DNA from: Bdellovibrionaceae bacterium UBA2466
GTDB lineage: Bacteria; Bdellovibrionota; FAC87; UBA2466
Direction of reading: 5' to 3'
Assembly (NCBI GenBank): GCA_002342225.1
Contig: DDPO01000180.1
Location: forward strand, 1-12,132
Length of the DNA: 12,132 bases
The notes under the pieces were generated by a model that saw only the letters and a list, made by a program, of their open reading frames with translations, ran no database searches and was not told the DNA's origin. A program made the position numbers and the translations under genes. Of this stretch, positions 11,603-12,132 are shown piece by piece. Positions within the stretch are counted from its first letter, which is position 1. Each line of letters begins with the position of its first letter.

Positions 11603-12132
11603 ATGAAACTTAAAATAAATAGCCTATTTCCTACCCTGATTGGGACCGGTTCGCTACCAAATTTCAAAAGCCTCAACCAACGAATGATGAAAGATGTCTT
11701 AAGTCTTTCAAAACAAGACCTTATGGGCCAAAAATGGTCAAAAGAAAATTATTTTGGGGGATACACTTCCTATAGTTCTGTTTGCGACCTGCACTGCCGA
11801 TACCCTTCATTTGCGGCGTTCGAAGAAGAATTACAGCCTCATGCAAAGAACTTTGCCAAAACCCAAGGATGGAACTTAAAAGACCTCGAATTGCGGATGA
11901 CTCACCTCTGGGTGAATATTATGCCAGAGCACACTTACCACACTCTCCATCTTCATCCCCACTCGGCCATCAGTGGAGCCTATTACCTGCAAACTCCGTT
12001 AAAAAGCGTACCTCTCAAAATTGAAGATCCGAGAATGAACTGTTACATGAGTGCTCCCGTCCGTGAAAACCGCACACCTGCCAACGAATCGCTCTATTTT
12101 GAAGTCCAGGCCAAAGAAGGAGATTTTGTCAT
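11603..12132 (+). CDS. 2OG-Fe(II) oxygenase family protein, TIGR02466-like (3' end outside window)
   Basis: An ATG at 11603 opens a frame that stays open to the window edge: 176 codons plus two bases. The family normally has about 200 residues, so only the last few dozen are missing. The signature LWVNIMPEHTYHTLHLHPHS (102-121), followed by AISGAYYLQTP and the EDPR strand (141-144), matches the putative 2OG-Fe(II) oxygenases of the TIGR02466 / PF13759 type. H116 and H118 include the expected iron ligand; the distal His and the 2-oxoglutarate-binding Arg would lie beyond the edge. Substrates of this family are not known to me. Translation starts with at most a weak site (GAGAG, 11594-11598), in line with the near-leaderless promoter prediction. 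Confidence 0.85.
   Translation, partial: MKLKINSLFPTLIGTGSLPNFKSLNQRMMKDVLSLSKQDLMGQKWSKENYFGGYTSYSSVCDLHCRYPSFAAFEEELQPHAKNFAKTQGWNLKDLELRMTHLWVNIMPEHTYHTLHLHPHSAISGAYYLQTPLKSVPLKIEDPRMNCYMSAPVRENRTPANESLYFEVQAKEGDFV

Noticed and set aside
11587..11676. 30-codon N-terminal extension of the YkgJ protein
   Set aside because: It would be fully antisense to the start of the oxygenase gene over most of its length, and no family feature lies in it.

Overview
The window looks like an ordinary chromosomal stretch of an AT-leaning Gram-negative bacterium. The evidence is Sec-type signal peptides, CXXCH haem motifs on an exported protein, a polytopic iron-sulfur membrane protein, and a NoeA-like methyltransferase. 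The gene style (large exported cytochrome-like proteins of unknown role, closely packed convergent genes) recalls Bdellovibrionota or related deltaproteobacterial lineages. That is an impression, not a proof. I see no phage genes, transposases, CRISPR arrays, tRNAs or rRNAs.

Layout. 1-356 (+) is the tail of a secreted protein ending in a lectin-like beta domain. 365-1414 (-) is a NapH/CcoG-type membrane polyferredoxin. 1495-3168 (+) is a two-gene unit: a small exported membrane protein whose stop codon abuts the start of a NoeA-like SAM methyltransferase. 3165-5264 (-) is a second two-gene unit: a YahK-type zinc alcohol dehydrogenase followed by a low-specificity threonine aldolase. 5389-7323 (+) is a cobalamin-binding-type radical SAM protein. 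7467-10289 (+) is a 940-residue exported protein with two c-type haem sites and proline-rich linkers, preceded by a strongly foldable leader. 10291-11034 (-) is an exported protein of two duplicated, cysteine-bridged beta domains. 11155-11586 (-) is a YkgJ-type cysteine-cluster protein, divergent from a 2OG-Fe(II) oxygenase that runs off the end (11603-12132, +).

How genes may work together. Threonine aldolase makes glycine and acetaldehyde, and the adjoining dehydrogenase can reduce aldehydes, so that pair reads as an aldehyde-making and aldehyde-clearing module. The small membrane protein and the methyltransferase are probably translationally coupled and probably act on an envelope glycan. 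The YkgJ protein and the oxygenase share a 16-base start-to-start gap and both handle metal, probably iron. The rest look like independent neighbours.

Points most worth a second look: a kinase-like catalytic-loop pattern in the N-terminal half of the methyltransferase; mutually exclusive pairings in the leader of the haem protein gene; a cysteine missing from one ferredoxin site of the polyferredoxin; and a candidate leaderless promoter for the oxygenase. I found no convincing multi-gene system that is clearly new. No non-coding stretch exceeds about 145 bases.
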